Shown: positions 31,693 to 40,220 of the stretch, piece after piece
Layout of the letters: each line of letters opens with the position of its first letter
Position numbering within the stretch: the first letter of the stretch is position 1
Source: Kordiimonadaceae bacterium
GTDB taxonomy: Bacteria; Pseudomonadota; Alphaproteobacteria; Sphingomonadales; Kordiimonadaceae
NCBI GenBank assembly: GCA_017640725.1
Contig: JAEPQB010000002.1
Location: forward strand, 682,001 to 746,000
DNA length: 64,000 nt
Reading direction: 5' to 3'
Translations under genes and position numbers: made by a program
The notes under the pieces: generated by a model
Told to the model about the DNA's origin: nothing
Databases searched by the model: none
Seen by the model: the letters and a program-made list of their open reading frames with translations, nothing else

Positions 31693-32976
31693 TTAAACGC
31701 AAGTTGCAAGCCGGTCTTGCAAGTGCGCCACCACGGGTGCTGAGGCATCACACGCAAGGGCTGCCTGAAAGCTTTTGGCGGCTTCCTCGGGCCGCTTGAG
31801 CATGCGCAGCAACTCAGCGCGCGCGGTGTGAAACGGCGCGAATCCCTGAAGCTGCTCGTGGCTTGCCAACGCTTCCAGCTTCAGGAAGGCGGCCTCCGGC
31901 TGCCCGGCATGCGCCTCAGCAACACGGGCATTGATCGCCACAACGGGTGACGCCGTAAGCGTTTCAAGCGAGCGGTAAACGCTCAGCATTTGTGTCCAGT
32001 CTGTGCTGGCAAAATCGGGTGCCGCCGCGTGACCGGCCGCAATGGCCGCCTCCAGATGGTACCGCGTGAGGCTGTCGCCGGTTTGCGCCAGTTTCATATG
32101 CTGGAACGCAAGGTTTATCAGCTTACAGTCCCACAGGCTGCGGTTCTGGTGCCGCAGCACAATCAGGCGGCCATCCCCGTCCGTGCGCGCATCAAAGCGC
32201 GATGCCTGAAACGCAAGCAAGGCCACAAGGGCGTGCACTTCCGGCGAACTGGTATCCGGCTGGTGCGCGAGCGCAAGAGCAAGCCGCAGGGCTTCGTCCG
32301 CCACATCGCGCAAAATAAGTGCATCTCCCCGGCGCGGTGCGTAGCCAAGGCTGAACATTAGATAGATGACCTTGAGCACGGTCGGCAGGCGCTTTTTGAT
32401 TTCAAAACGGCTGAGCTCGTCCGTCAGCGCCCCCTCTTCGGCCCGCAGCTTGCGCTTGGCGCGCGCCAGCCGCTGGCCAACGGCGGCGTCCTTTTTCAGG
32501 AACGCCAGCGCGATGTCCGTGGCGGTGAAACCACTGACCACCTTGAGTGTCAGCATCAACTGGTCTTCTTCCTGAATGGCGGGCTGGCAGCACAGGAAAA
32601 TCAGCTTAAGTTCCGGGTCCGTGACCTGTGCGCCAAACAGTTGCCCGTGCGGGTCGGCTTCTTCGGTGACTGTTGGCGCCGGGTCCAATGCTTCCTCAAA
32701 CTCAGGCAAGGCTGTCTCGCGGCCTTGTTTCCTCAGCCGGTCATAAGCTTTGTTGCGCGCCACCCGGTTGAGCCAGGCGGCAGGGTTGTCAGGCATGCCT
32801 TTAAATGGCCAGGTGGCCATCGCGGCGACGACTGCATCCTGCACAACATCTTCTGCCAGTTGCAGGCGTCCCGCCCCCAACCGGTGCACCAGATCCGCCA
32901 CCAGGCGGCCGCGCTCGCGGCGGGCGAGGCGCTCCAGCTGATGGCGAATGATGTCGTTGCTCAGGGTTTCAGCCAT
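31693..32976 (-). CDS. ECF42-type RNA polymerase sigma factor
   Basis: A 427-residue sigma factor of the long DUF6596-containing group. Sigma2 (about 20-85) includes EDVVQDAVVAAMATWP, sigma4 (about 125-180) includes FTATDIALAFLKKDAAVGQRL, and the 240-residue C-terminal TPR-like extension is typical: YLMFSLGYAPRRGDALILRD and LWDCKLINLAF. ECF42 proteins use this extension in place of an anti-sigma factor, and they are linked to DGPF/YCII proteins (family knowledge), one of which lies 8 bp upstream in the same operon. Target promoters unknown. Confidence 0.9.
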   Translation of the reverse strand: MAETLSNDIIRHQLERLARRERGRLVADLVHRLGAGRLQLAEDVVQDAVVAAMATWPFKGMPDNPAAWLNRVARNKAYDRLRKQGRETALPEFEEALDPAPTVTEEADPHGQLFGAQVTDPELKLIFLCCQPAIQEEDQLMLTLKVVSGFTATDIALAFLKKDAAVGQRLARAKRKLRAEEGALTDELSRFEIKKRLPTVLKVIYLMFSLGYAPRRGDALILRDVADEALRLALALAHQPDTSSPEVHALVALLAFQASRFDARTDGDGRLIVLRHQNRSLWDCKLINLAFQHMKLAQTGDSLTRYHLEAAIAAGHAAAPDFASTDWTQMLSVYRSLETLTASPVVAINARVAEAHAGQPEAAFLKLEALASHEQLQGFAPFHTARAELLRMLKRPEEAAKSFQAALACDASAPVVAHLQDRLATCV

Positions 32977-32984
32977 GACAGCCC

Positions 32985-33338
32985 TTAGTCAACCGCGTGT
33001 ATTTCACGCACTTCAAGGCCGGTATTGTGCACCAGATGCGGGCAGGTTTTTGCAATCTCTACTGCGGCGTCATAGTCCTTGGCCTGAATGAGCATAAATC
33101 CGCCCAGTACCTCAGCCAGTTCGGCAAGCGGCGTTTCGTGAACTTCGATGCCACCATCCGTGCGGGTCAAAACGCGGCCTGGGCCGTCAGCCAGTTTTTC
33201 ACCGCCAACATAAACGCCGTCAGCCGTCATTTTTTCGGTCCAGGCGATATAGTCTTTAATGATTTCCATATAGTCATCCTCAGACAGGCCTTCATAGCGG
33301 TCCGGGGCATGATTGAGCATCAGGGCATAGGTATTCAT
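32985..33338 (-). CDS. YCII/DGPF-domain protein
   Basis: A 117-residue protein of the YCII-related family, starting MNTYALMLNHAPDRYEGLSE and containing GGEKLADGPGRVLTRTDGG and FMLIQAKDYDAAVEIAKTCP. It is first in a two-gene operon with the ECF42 sigma factor, the hallmark pairing of this group. It is likely a target or modulator of that sigma factor. The start at 33338 is preferred over the earlier in-frame codon (33383), which lacks family similarity. Confidence 0.88.
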   Translation of the reverse strand: MNTYALMLNHAPDRYEGLSEDDYMEIIKDYIAWTEKMTADGVYVGGEKLADGPGRVLTRTDGGIEVHETPLAELAEVLGGFMLIQAKDYDAAVEIAKTCPHLVHNTGLEVREIHAVD

Positions 33339-33606
33339 AATGTGTTCTCGCTGTTTTTGTCTCGGGTTCCAAACAGGTGCCAATCACCTGTCACTGCAAC
33401 AACGAACCAAGCGACGGCATTTTGACACTGCCTGATGAAAAAATCACGCGCCGCCTCTTAACTTAGAAACTTTGTTCTGATTTCTGTCAAAAATACAGTA
33501 AGTTAGGTAAATTTTTTCGCCCTAACGATTTGATAAGAAAACGCTTGCTATAATGTGGATAAGTGGGGTCAAAATAAAAAATCGGTGTTGGGACGGGGGT
33601 ACAGTT

Positions 33607-34041
33607 GTGAGTGATCGTAAGGTCCAAGTGTTTTTTTATGGCTCATTCATGAGCCTGCCTATGCTGCAAAAAGCAGGCATTGCCAAACGGCCCTTTGCGC
33701 CGGCTTCCATTACAGGATTTGAACTTATCATTGCACCGCACGCCAATTTGGTCGAAAGCGGCGACGGCGTTGTCTATGGCATACTGGCGAACATGACGCA
33801 TGTGGAGCTGATCCAGCTCTATCAAACACACCGCATTAAGCTGACGGATACACCTTATTTACCTGAGGCGGTAATGGTGCACACCCGCGGCGGCAAGATG
33901 CTGCCTGCCATGGTGTATATGGCCGCCACGGAAATGAGCGGCAAGCCAGACCCGGAGTATCTGCAATTGATGGCTGACGCTGCCCGGAACTATGGGTTTC
34001 CCAAATGGTATCAGGACCGCATCGCATCATTCAGTACATGA
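33607..34041 (+). CDS. gamma-glutamylcyclotransferase-like (AIG2) protein
   Basis: A 144-residue protein with the GGCT-like fold: VFFYGSFMSLPML near the start (the YGSL-type substrate loop), then VYGILANMTHVELIQLY and VMVHTRGG. Canonical members release 5-oxoproline from gamma-glutamyl amines; the usual catalytic Glu cannot be placed with confidence. The GTG at 33607 has a GGGGG upstream and is preferred over an ATG at 33553. It is followed by a bidirectional terminator. Confidence 0.72.
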   Translation: MSDRKVQVFFYGSFMSLPMLQKAGIAKRPFAPASITGFELIIAPHANLVESGDGVVYGILANMTHVELIQLYQTHRIKLTDTPYLPEAVMVHTRGGKMLPAMVYMAATEMSGKPDPEYLQLMADAARNYGFPKWYQDRIASFST

Positions 34042-34067
34042 GCGGCGCGATTGCAGGCAATAAAAAA

Positions 34068-34090
34068 GCCGCTCAGGGAGCGGCTTTTTT
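34068..34090. terminator. bidirectional intrinsic terminator
   Basis: GCCGCTC (34068-34074), loop AGG, GAGCGGC (34078-34084), flanked by six A on the left and six T on the right. It serves both the convergent AIG2-like gene and the chemoreceptor. Confidence 0.9.
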
Positions 34091-34107
34091 GTGTGTATGG
34101 CAAAAGC

Positions 34108-35472
34108 TTATGTGCGAACACGCGCGAGGAAATTATTCACCGCTTGTTCCAGCACGTCCGCCTGCTCTGCGAGCCCACCAGCAGCCTGACCAACGACGGA
34201 TGAGGCGCCGGCGCTGCGCTCCGCAACTTCCTGAACGCGCCCAACATTCTGGCCAAGGTTGGCTGTGCCCTGGCTGGCGTTTTGAACACTGCGACTGATT
34301 TCGCCTGTGGAGGCTTCCTGCTCCACAACAGCGGCCGCAATCATGCCGGATATTTCGCTGACTTGCTTGATCGCATCACGGATCGAATTCACAGATTGCA
34401 CCGTGTCATTTGTGGCAGCCTGCATGGCGTTTACCTGGTCCTCGATTTCCTGCGTTGCTTTCGCGGTTTGGTTCGCCAGCGATTTCACTTCGCTTGCCAC
34501 AACCGCGAAACCCTTGCCCGCGTCACCGGCGCGCGCTGCTTCAATGGTGGCGTTAAGCGCAAGCAGGTTGGTCTGTTCCGCAATCTCATTGATCAGCGTA
34601 ATAACCTCGGCGATCCGGTCTGACGCTGCAGCAAGCGACCCAACGCGGGTTTCGGCTTCTTTCGCGACATCCATTGCTTTCATGGACGTGCCGTTAGCTG
34701 ACTCGACCTGAGTGCGAATTTCGCCAATGGCGCCTGTGAGGCCTTCTGTTGCCTCCGCCACCGAGACCATGTCCTGGCTAGTTGCGTCTGTTGCGGCTGC
34801 AGCTGAACTCACTTCAAGGCCCGTTTGTTCAATTGCTTCTGACATTGTGTCAGATGCCATTTGAAGCTCAGCAACCGAACCTGAGAGCGACTGAATAACG
34901 CCAGAAATTTCCTGCTCGAACGAGTTCGCAAGCTCCCCTTGCATGCGCTTACGCTCCTCTGCGGCCTCAGCCGCTTGTGCGCTTTCCGCATCCAGGCGCT
35001 CTTGCTCCGCCTGCATTTTCTCCGCAGCTTCGTGTTTCTGCTGTTCTTCACGGGCTTTGCGCGCCTCTTCCGCTTCGTCGCGCAGGCGCTCAGTCTCCAA
35101 CGAATTCTGACGCAAAAACTCTGTGGCACGCGCCATCGCGGCAATGCCGTCCGCATGATCCATATCTGTGACAGGCTTGTCGTATTTTCCTTCGGACAAA
35201 GCCCCCAGTTCCTGCTGCAGGCGCCGAAGCGGTCCCATCACACTCGCGATAATGGACACACTAAAGCCCAGTACAAACACGAACAGGATAGCGGTGTAGA
35301 TATAAACCTCTGTCTGATGTGCTTCGGCTTCCCGGGCCGAGACCACACCCTCATTGAGTTCCTGAACCAGTGAACTGAACTGCCAAACAATGAACAAGGT
35401 GCCCAAAAGGGACAAAATAGTCAGCGCCCATATGCGCACGTTGACTTTAAAATTCCGGAGAAATGCGATCAT
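34108..35472 (-). CDS. methyl-accepting chemotaxis protein
   Basis: A 454-residue chemoreceptor. TM1 is about 13-32 and TM2 about 57-80, with only about 25 residues between, so there is almost no periplasmic sensor domain. A HAMP-like region (about 80-130) and a long charged coiled coil (about 125-185, rich in E, A and K) follow. The signalling tip is standard: [20 protein letters not shown], then [13 protein letters not shown]. It probably reads the membrane, energy state or a partner protein. No che genes are in the window. Confidence 0.92.
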   Translation of the reverse strand: MIAFLRNFKVNVRIWALTILSLLGTLFIVWQFSSLVQELNEGVVSAREAEAHQTEVYIYTAILFVFVLGFSVSIIASVMGPLRRLQQELGALSEGKYDKPVTDMDHADGIAAMARATEFLRQNSLETERLRDEAEEARKAREEQQKHEAAEKMQAEQERLDAESAQAAEAAEERKRMQGELANSFEQEISGVIQSLSGSVAELQMASDTMSEAIEQTGLEVSSAAAATDATSQDMVSVAEATEGLTGAIGEIRTQVESANGTSMKAMDVAKEAETRVGSLAAASDRIAEVITLINEIAEQTNLLALNATIEAARAGDAGKGFAVVASEVKSLANQTAKATQEIEDQVNAMQAATNDTVQSVNSIRDAIKQVSEISGMIAAAVVEQEASTGEISRSVQNASQGTANLGQNVGRVQEVAERSAGASSVVGQAAGGLAEQADVLEQAVNNFLARVRT

Positions 35473-35695
35473 GCAATCATTCCAAACACGTTACAAAACA
35501 AAGCAAGCCACCCCACAACTCGTGCTGCACATCTTTTAGCAGACCATAATCGATTTGGCTGCATCCGATTTTCTAAAATTACCCTAGTCCGTGAGGCCCC
35601 TACAACGCACCTTGAATCGACGCGCTGCGTGCTTATGTCTTGTAGATAACAAACGATAAAAAAAACATTAACAGCGAGAGTTACAGGAGGATTTC

Positions 35696-35902
35696 ATGCG
35701 CCTTTTAATGGCGATATTCTTGCCCCCGATCGTTTTTTTCACAATCAACCGCCCGTTCCAAGGCTTGTTCTGCGCATTGCTGTGGCTTACCATTATCGGA
35801 TGGCCCGTGGCGGCAATGTGGGCGATCTATAGCCTGAGCCAGTATCGCAATGACGAACTGCGCCGGGAAATGGATTATGAACGCCGCTACGGTCGTTACT
35901 AA
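35696..35902 (+). CDS. YqaE/Pmp3-like small membrane protein
   Basis: A 68-residue protein with two membrane segments (FLPPIVFFTINRP, then LFCALLWLTIIGWPVAAMWA) and a charged tail ending RRYGRY. The PP near the start and the W/P-rich second helix fit the Pmp3/YqaE stress-protein family, though the match is not close. An AGGAGG ribosome site is 5-6 bases before the ATG. It is probably cotranscribed with the GlsB-type gene 27 bp downstream; both would be envelope-stress proteins. Confidence 0.7.
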   Translation: MRLLMAIFLPPIVFFTINRPFQGLFCALLWLTIIGWPVAAMWAIYSLSQYRNDELRREMDYERRYGRY

Positions 35903-35929
35903 AGCGTAACGAACTAGGGGAGACACGTT

Positions 35930-36184
35930 ATGATCTGGGCAATTCTTATTGGTGCGGCAGCCGGTTACCTTGCAGGCAACATCCTGCGCGGTGAAGGTTA
36001 CGGTGCGATTGGCAATATTTTTCTGGGTGTGCTTGGCGGCATTTTGGGCGACTTTTTGTTCGGCCTTGCCGGGTTCAGCACCACTGGCATCGTCGGTGAC
36101 CTGATATCAGCCACTGTCGGTGCTATCCTGCTTGTTTTCCTGTTTGGAAAACGCCGGCACGGTGGCCGACAGCCAAACGACTAG
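35930..36184 (+). CDS. GlsB/YeaQ/YmgE family stress membrane protein
   Basis: An 84-residue Gly-rich protein with three membrane segments, MIWAILIGAAAGYLAGNIL, GAIGNIFLGVLGGILGDFL and VGDLISATVGAILLVFLFG, which is the transglycosylase-associated protein pattern. It is ordinary in length. It ends 4 bp before the convergent oxidoreductase stop. Confidence 0.9.
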   Translation: MIWAILIGAAAGYLAGNILRGEGYGAIGNIFLGVLGGILGDFLFGLAGFSTTGIVGDLISATVGAILLVFLFGKRRHGGRQPND

Positions 36185-36188
36185 CCAA

Positions 36189-37319
36189 CTAATCGCGGAA
36201 GCGGGCCGGGTCGTACCAGCTCGCTTTTGCGCCAGCCTGTTTCAAGTCTTCCGGCATACCTTTTCCAAGCAACAGGAACGCAACATAGCGTGACCAGGCC
36301 GGCGAGGTTTGAATGCCGTATCCGCCCTGCCCAACATTCCAGAAAAAACCATCCACGCCGGGCTCAAACCCGATAACCGGCGCACGATCAGGCGCGAAGG
36401 TGCGCAGGCCAGCCCATTTGGCTTCAAGCTTGGTGACGCTTGAACCGGTTGCCCGCTCGAAATGGTCAACGGCAATGGCGATATCTTCCAGGTCTGGCTG
36501 GCTGTCACACGCCGCACTTGGTGTTTCGTCTGCCGGTGAAACGAGGTAGCCTTCACCTTCTGGTTTGAAATAAAAATCTTCATCAAAATCCAGGATGACG
36601 GGCAGATGCCTGTCAAACGGCAAGCCTTCAGGGTTTGGGATCGTCACAAGCGTGCGCCGCAATGGTTCAAGCCCCAAGGGTTCTATCCCGCACCGCTCAG
36701 CAACCTGATCCCCCCAGGCACCGGCAGAGTTAATGATGACACGGGCCTCAACCTCTTCTCGGCCCAGCTTCACGCGCCAGCCACCCGGGATACGATCAGC
36801 TTTTTCGAACTGAGCCTCCAGTTTGACTTCCACGCCCATTTTCTTAGCGGCTTTAATATAGCCTTGGTGCAATGCCGCCACATCCAGATTGCCGCATTCC
36901 ATGTCTCGAATGGCGCCGACAAAACGACCGCCCGTTAGTTGCGGCGCAGCCTGTTGAAGTTCATCCGCTGACAGCATTTCAATGTGCGGCAGTTTTTGCT
37001 TGTCCCGTTCAAACAGGGCCCTGGCTTCTGCTTCTTGCTCGGTGTCAAAAACATGGATTGCGCCCAAGTCTGTGATCAGCGGCGCTTCACAAAAGCCGAG
37101 AGGTGGATTGTGCAAAAACTCCTTCGAGGCGGTTGTGAGCGGTTGCAGCTTTTCACCGCCATAGGTTTCTGCATAAAAAGCGGCAGACCGGCCCGTTGTG
37201 TGATAGCCCGCCTGCTCTTCCATATCGACAAGCATGCTTGCACCATGACCGGCAAGGCGATACGCCGCGCCCGCGCCCGCGATGCCGGCACCGACAATCA
37301 GAAAATCGAGCTTTTGCAT
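36189..37319 (-). CDS. FAD-dependent amino-acid oxidase-type oxidoreductase
   Basis: A 376-residue flavoenzyme of the DAO/GlpD superfamily. It starts MQKLDFLIVGAGIAGAGAAY (the GxGxxG FAD-binding fold), with VIINSAGAWGDQVAE near residue 210 and the C-terminal FAD contact WNVGQGGYGIQTSPAW near 335. It probably oxidises a D-amino acid or other amine; the substrate is not readable. The start at 37319 has GGAG 5-6 bases upstream and removes 29 non-family residues of the open frame. Confidence 0.87.
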   Translation of the reverse strand: MQKLDFLIVGAGIAGAGAAYRLAGHGASMLVDMEEQAGYHTTGRSAAFYAETYGGEKLQPLTTASKEFLHNPPLGFCEAPLITDLGAIHVFDTEQEAEARALFERDKQKLPHIEMLSADELQQAAPQLTGGRFVGAIRDMECGNLDVAALHQGYIKAAKKMGVEVKLEAQFEKADRIPGGWRVKLGREEVEARVIINSAGAWGDQVAERCGIEPLGLEPLRRTLVTIPNPEGLPFDRHLPVILDFDEDFYFKPEGEGYLVSPADETPSAACDSQPDLEDIAIAVDHFERATGSSVTKLEAKWAGLRTFAPDRAPVIGFEPGVDGFFWNVGQGGYGIQTSPAWSRYVAFLLLGKGMPEDLKQAGAKASWYDPARFRD

Positions 37320-37420
37320 ACACACTCCATTGATCTCAGCCGCCAATTTGTGATCTAAGACATCTGCTTTTGCAAGCGGACATTCTGTCCTTTGCGCGAA
37401 AAACATCAGGCGGCGGTATC

Positions 37421-38203
37421 ATGACCCTTTCAGCCCAGAAAATTCAGGAATTATCAGTGTTCGCGGGCGACCTCGCCACGGCAGCAGCTGAGGTTACACT
37501 CAAACATTTTCGCGCACCGATAGACATCGATAACAAGCTGGGTGATGCCGGTTTCGACCCTGTGACACTCGCTGACCGCGGGGCTGAAGAAGTCATCCGC
37601 GCTGCGATTGAAGCCAAATACCCAGATCATGCGATCGTTGGCGAGGAATACGGCGTAAAAGACACTGGCAGCCCGTTTGAGTGGGTGCTGGACCCCATTG
37701 ACGGCACACGCGCCTTCATCTCAGGTCTGCCAACCTGGGGCACCCTGATCGGCCTAAAGTATGAAGGCGTGCCTCTTATCGGCGTTATTGATCAGCCATA
37801 CTTGAAAGAGCGATATGTGGGTTGGACAAGTGGCGCCAGCCTGAACGGCAAGCCGATCAAAACGCGGGCCTGCAAAAGCCTAAGTTCTGCGACTTTGTCC
37901 ACGACTGACTCGGACTTATTCGACACTGGCGACCGCAAAATTTTCGACCGAATTCTAAGCGAGGTGCAATTAGTGCGGTATGGTTTGGATTGCTATGCCT
38001 ACGCTATTCTTTCGAGCGGATTTATGGATGTGGTTATGGAAAGTGGCCTGCAGCCCTATGACATGATGGCATTGATACCTGTTGTGCGTGGTGCAGGCGG
38101 CAGCGCCACCTGCTGGAGCGGTGACGCGCCGGGCGAAAGTGGCAAACTTCTGGCGGTTGGTGATACCAGCCTCGCGCAGACAATATTGACGGACATCAAT
38201 TAA
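37421..38203 (+). CDS. inositol monophosphatase family (HisN-like) phosphatase
   Basis: A 260-residue Mg-dependent phosphatase. Metal-binding motifs: GEEYG, WVLDPIDGTRAFISGLPTWG and the C-terminal LQPYDMMALIPVV. The GTRAFISGLPTWGTLIG stretch is like that of histidinol-phosphate phosphatase HisN, so histidine synthesis is a fair guess, although inositol phosphates cannot be excluded. The start at 37421 is taken because the family sequence begins there. Followed 112 bp later by a TetR-type regulator. Confidence 0.87.
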   Translation: MTLSAQKIQELSVFAGDLATAAAEVTLKHFRAPIDIDNKLGDAGFDPVTLADRGAEEVIRAAIEAKYPDHAIVGEEYGVKDTGSPFEWVLDPIDGTRAFISGLPTWGTLIGLKYEGVPLIGVIDQPYLKERYVGWTSGASLNGKPIKTRACKSLSSATLSTTDSDLFDTGDRKIFDRILSEVQLVRYGLDCYAYAILSSGFMDVVMESGLQPYDMMALIPVVRGAGGSATCWSGDAPGESGKLLAVGDTSLAQTILTDIN

Positions 38204-38315
38204 AGTCCGGTCTTCACACCTTATTTATTGTTCAAACGGACAGCATTGTCTTACCTTAGCAAAATAATGTAAATAATCGCCAATCCATGGAACTGACTAC
38301 TACAGGGAATCTGCA

Positions 38316-38903
38316 TTGGGCCGCCCAACAAAATTCAATCGTGACGATGCCATTGAACTCGCCATGAATACCTTTTGGGAAAAAGGGTTTGAGCCTACGT
38401 CTGTGTCGGATCTGGCGTCAGCTATGTCGATTACTCGTTCCAGCTTCTATAACAGCTTTGAAAGCCGGGAAGCGATTTTCGATGAAGCTCTTGTCCGATA
38501 CCAGAATAGCGGGACATCCCTTATCCTCACACCAGACCTGGAAGGGTTTTGCCCGGTTCGCGCAACCCGCAAATTCTTTTATGACGTGTGTCAAAATCTG
38601 GTAAACGACGAAGACGCCAAAGGCTGCTTAATTATTAACTGCTACGTGCAAGCTGCCCCTGATATGCCAGCTCCCGCGGGCGTGCATTCCTTCATTGACA
38701 ACAAACGTGACCAGTTCGAATTTGTGGCCCGTGTGGCACAGGAAAATGGCTCAGTTTCTCATTCGCAAAACCCCGCCACCATTGCAGATGCGCTTGTGGC
38801 ACTGCTTGTTGGTGTAAACGTGATGGGCAAAGAAATCCGGGACGCAGACCGCTTATGGGCCAGCGCCGAAGCGACCCTGACAGCCCTTGGAATAACTGAG
38901 TAA
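38316..38903 (+). CDS. TetR-family regulator
   Basis: A 195-residue repressor-type protein. The HTH is at residues about 10-55: DDAIELAMNTFWEKGFEPTS, then LASAMSITRSSFYNSFESRE. A helical ligand domain follows, with KGCLIINCYVQ near residue 108. The start is TTG at 38316 (GRPTKFNRDD follows directly), with AGGGAA upstream; no ATG fits before the HTH. It converges with the hydrolase gene with 5 bp between. Its ligand and targets are unknown. Confidence 0.87.
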   Translation: MGRPTKFNRDDAIELAMNTFWEKGFEPTSVSDLASAMSITRSSFYNSFESREAIFDEALVRYQNSGTSLILTPDLEGFCPVRATRKFFYDVCQNLVNDEDAKGCLIINCYVQAAPDMPAPAGVHSFIDNKRDQFEFVARVAQENGSVSHSQNPATIADALVALLVGVNVMGKEIRDADRLWASAEATLTALGITE

Positions 38904-38908
38904 GATTC

Positions 38909-39910
38909 TTACAGGACTGAAAAGTCCGGTCCACGTTTCAGGTCGATAAACTCGCCGATCGCATCCCACACCTTCGCCCGAATATCGTCAGACTCTTTGA
39001 GAATTTCATGCATGGCGCCCTCTATTGGCGCCAACCTGCCATGCGGCAGCAGTGCCGCAACATGGGACTGGGCAGCATTGTCAACAATCTGGTCCTCGCT
39101 AGCCTGCAAAATAAGCACAGGGTGCTGGATAGATTCCACATAGCCAGGCGCCATCAGCGTGTCGCACGACTTCATGGCTTCCAACAGCCATTTGTAGGTC
39201 GCACCACCAACCGCGAGCCGTTTGTCACGCGTGGTAATGAAATGATCTTCGTCTTCAAAACGGTCATCATCATGGGTCAGCTTGCGGCGCCAGCCCCAAC
39301 GACCTTCTTTGAATTTGGTGTGGCCCGGCACATAAGCGGCGCCCAAACCAATTGTGGTCATCAGTTGAGCCAGGCCTTTGGTGATGGGGCGCGGGATGCC
39401 ACCAGCTGCAATGCGCATCATGGGCGCAACCAATATGGCTGCATCGGCGTCGCGAGGATGATCATGCAAGAACCGCATAATCACATGACTACCTGCCGAA
39501 TGCCCCATCAGAATGAAAGGCTTCGGCATTTTGTTCACCAGAGCTTCTTCAAAGAACTGATGTACATCGTCGATATGCTGGTCGAACGTATCAACATAAT
39601 GTTTGTCGCGGTTGGAGTGCACGCGGTGTGACATGCCCTGCCCGCGCAAATCCATGGCCGCACAGGCAAAACCCATGTCGTTCCACAGATGAATGTCTTC
39701 GAGGAATTTCTCGATAAACTCAGTGCGGCCCGGCAGGAAGACAATAGTGCCCTTGGTCTCAACCACCTTGCTGGCGGGAAACCGTGCAAAACGCATTTGC
39801 ACACCGTCCGTAGCGGTATAATAACTGAAAATGGCGTCGTCGGGCGCTTCCCTTCGCCTTTCCTTCGCCTCGGCCAACATCGCTGATGTCGGCAGCTTTT
39901 CCTCACTCAC
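38909..39910 (-). CDS. alpha/beta hydrolase (lysophospholipase-like)
   Basis: A 333-residue serine hydrolase. Motifs: FLPGRTEFIEKF, AMDLRGQGMSHR, the nucleophile elbow GHSAGSHVIMRF, an acid in SEDQIVD, and the histidine in GAMHEILKE. The pattern matches PldB/monoacylglycerol-lipase-type enzymes, so a lipid ester is the probable substrate. The start is GTG at 39910, which gives MSEEKLPTSAM; an ATG at 39880 is an alternative. Confidence 0.87.
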   Translation of the reverse strand: MSEEKLPTSAMLAEAKERRREAPDDAIFSYYTATDGVQMRFARFPASKVVETKGTIVFLPGRTEFIEKFLEDIHLWNDMGFACAAMDLRGQGMSHRVHSNRDKHYVDTFDQHIDDVHQFFEEALVNKMPKPFILMGHSAGSHVIMRFLHDHPRDADAAILVAPMMRIAAGGIPRPITKGLAQLMTTIGLGAAYVPGHTKFKEGRWGWRRKLTHDDDRFEDEDHFITTRDKRLAVGGATYKWLLEAMKSCDTLMAPGYVESIQHPVLILQASEDQIVDNAAQSHVAALLPHGRLAPIEGAMHEILKESDDIRAKVWDAIGEFIDLKRGPDFSVL

Positions 39911-40220
39911 GACTCACGCCCGCCTTCCATCCCCGCACAGGGTTCTTTTCGACCCACCAACTCTGTGTTGCCACTACTGAACATTCGTTGCAACCCTAAA
40001 CCGTGTCAAATCCAAATAATGTTATAATGACACCTTGTCAATGTCTCCGCTAAAGGATGTTGCGCACATTAGCGGAAAGCCGACCTTAAAGCACCTCAGT
40101 ATTTGTCCAAGTCATTGATTTTAATCGATTAAAAATCGTGTCTAATTGTCTGCATTCATTTACTTGTCTTTCGCTTTATGGGCATACAGTCGCCTTTGTG
40201 GTTCAACGGGCAGACAGGCA
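39911..40220 (+). promoter_or_regulatory. divergent intergenic region with extended -10 promoter and palindrome
   Basis: This 310 bp region separates the hydrolase from the pilus genes. An extended -10, TG-T-TATAAT, is at 40020-40028 pointing to the tad genes; its -35 is poor. A perfect 16 bp palindrome, TTTTAATCGATTAAAA, is at 40119-40134, about 87 bp before the TadG start. I see no gene here. Confidence 0.45.
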
